Positions 7,955 to 8,208 of a stretch of DNA of 8,208 nucleotides are shown one piece after another; position 1 is the stretch's first letter; each line of letters opens with the position of its first letter. The notes below the pieces were generated by a model. That model was given only the letters and a program-made list of their open reading frames with translations, was not told the DNA's origin and made no database searches. Position numbers and translations under genes: made by a program. This stretch comes from JBDTGE01 sp050742975 (GTDB lineage: Bacteria > Actinomycetota > Actinomycetes > Mycobacteriales > Jatrophihabitantaceae): assembly GCA_050742975.1 (NCBI GenBank), contig JBOGDQ010000316.1, positions 1 through 8,208 of the forward strand. The letters are read 5' to 3'.

Positions 7955-8208
7955 GTGGACGTCATCCTGATCCCCGGTCTCTGGCTCGACGGCTCGTCGT
8001 GGGACGAAGTCGTTCCCGTTCTCGAGCGGGCCGGACACCGCACGCACCCGCTCACACTGCCCGGCATGGATTCGAGGGAGGCCGACCGCTCCGGGATCAC
8101 CCTGCGTGATCACGTCGACGCGGTCGTCGACGTGCTCGACTCCTTCGACCGGTCCGACGGCGGGGTCGTGCACGTCGGGCACTCCGGCGGTGGCGCGATC
8201 GCCCACGC
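7955..8208 (+). CDS. Alpha/beta-hydrolase fold protein, N-terminal part (runs off right edge)
   Basis: The first 84 codons are present. The protein opens VDVILIPGLWLDGSSWDEVV, the first core strand followed by the oxyanion-hole loop (PGLWLDGSSW, 7-16). The nucleophile elbow VGHSGGG follows at 74-80, with predicted catalytic Ser77. LTLPGM at 33-38 is the usual strand-then-PG turn of this fold. The catalytic acid and histidine lie beyond the window. The family covers esterases, lipases, haloperoxidase-like and C-C bond hydrolases, so the substrate is open. GTG at 7955 is chosen because it starts directly at the first core strand and sits 7 nt after a TANNNT hexamer. It is divergent from the NUDIX gene. 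Confidence 0.85.
   Translation, partial: MDVILIPGLWLDGSSWDEVVPVLERAGHRTHPLTLPGMDSREADRSGITLRDHVDAVVDVLDSFDRSDGGVVHVGHSGGGAIAH

Overview
This window is dense, GC-rich chromosomal DNA (very strong G/C preference at third codon positions) from an actinobacterium. The best lineage marker is an intact bacterial proteasome activator (Bpa/PafE) with its C-terminal GQYL tail, a protein found in actinobacteria that carry a 20S proteasome. GTG starts, tightly packed genes and apparently leaderless promoters fit the same group. I cannot assign a genus. There are no RNA genes, insertion sequences, phage genes or CRISPR arrays. The content is housekeeping and catabolic, and I found no convincing new multi-gene system.

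Layout, left to right. (1) Plus strand, 1-926: the last 31 codons of seryl-tRNA synthetase (serS), overlapping by ATGA with a Cof-type HAD phosphatase. (2) Minus strand, 3991-898: a probable three-gene operon, read right to left as NAD(P)H:quinone oxidoreductase (PIG3-like), then Bpa, then an ACSM-like acyl-CoA synthetase. The synthetase starts 3 nt after the bpa stop, and its 3' end overlaps the 3' end of the HAD gene by 29 bp. (3) Plus strand, 4070-7497: histidine ammonia-lyase (hutH) and urocanate hydratase (hutU), the first two steps of histidine degradation. A 248-bp spacer between them holds a perfect 17-bp inverted repeat and a second, weaker palindrome. (4) Minus strand, 7883-7494: a small MutT/NUDIX hydrolase whose stop shares one CTAG with the hutU stop. 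(5) Plus strand, 7955 to the right edge: the N-terminal part of an alpha/beta hydrolase.

How the genes work together: HutH deaminates L-histidine to urocanate and HutU hydrates it to imidazolonepropionate. The next enzymes (HutI and a formiminoglutamate-processing step) are not in the window and must be encoded elsewhere. The minus-strand operon joins an oxidoreductase, a proteasome activator and an acyl-CoA ligase; their functional link is unclear. Two start codons (3991 minus, 7955 plus) lie 6-7 nt downstream of a TANNNT -10 hexamer with no Shine-Dalgarno sequence, which predicts leaderless mRNAs. hutU, in contrast, has a clear Shine-Dalgarno.
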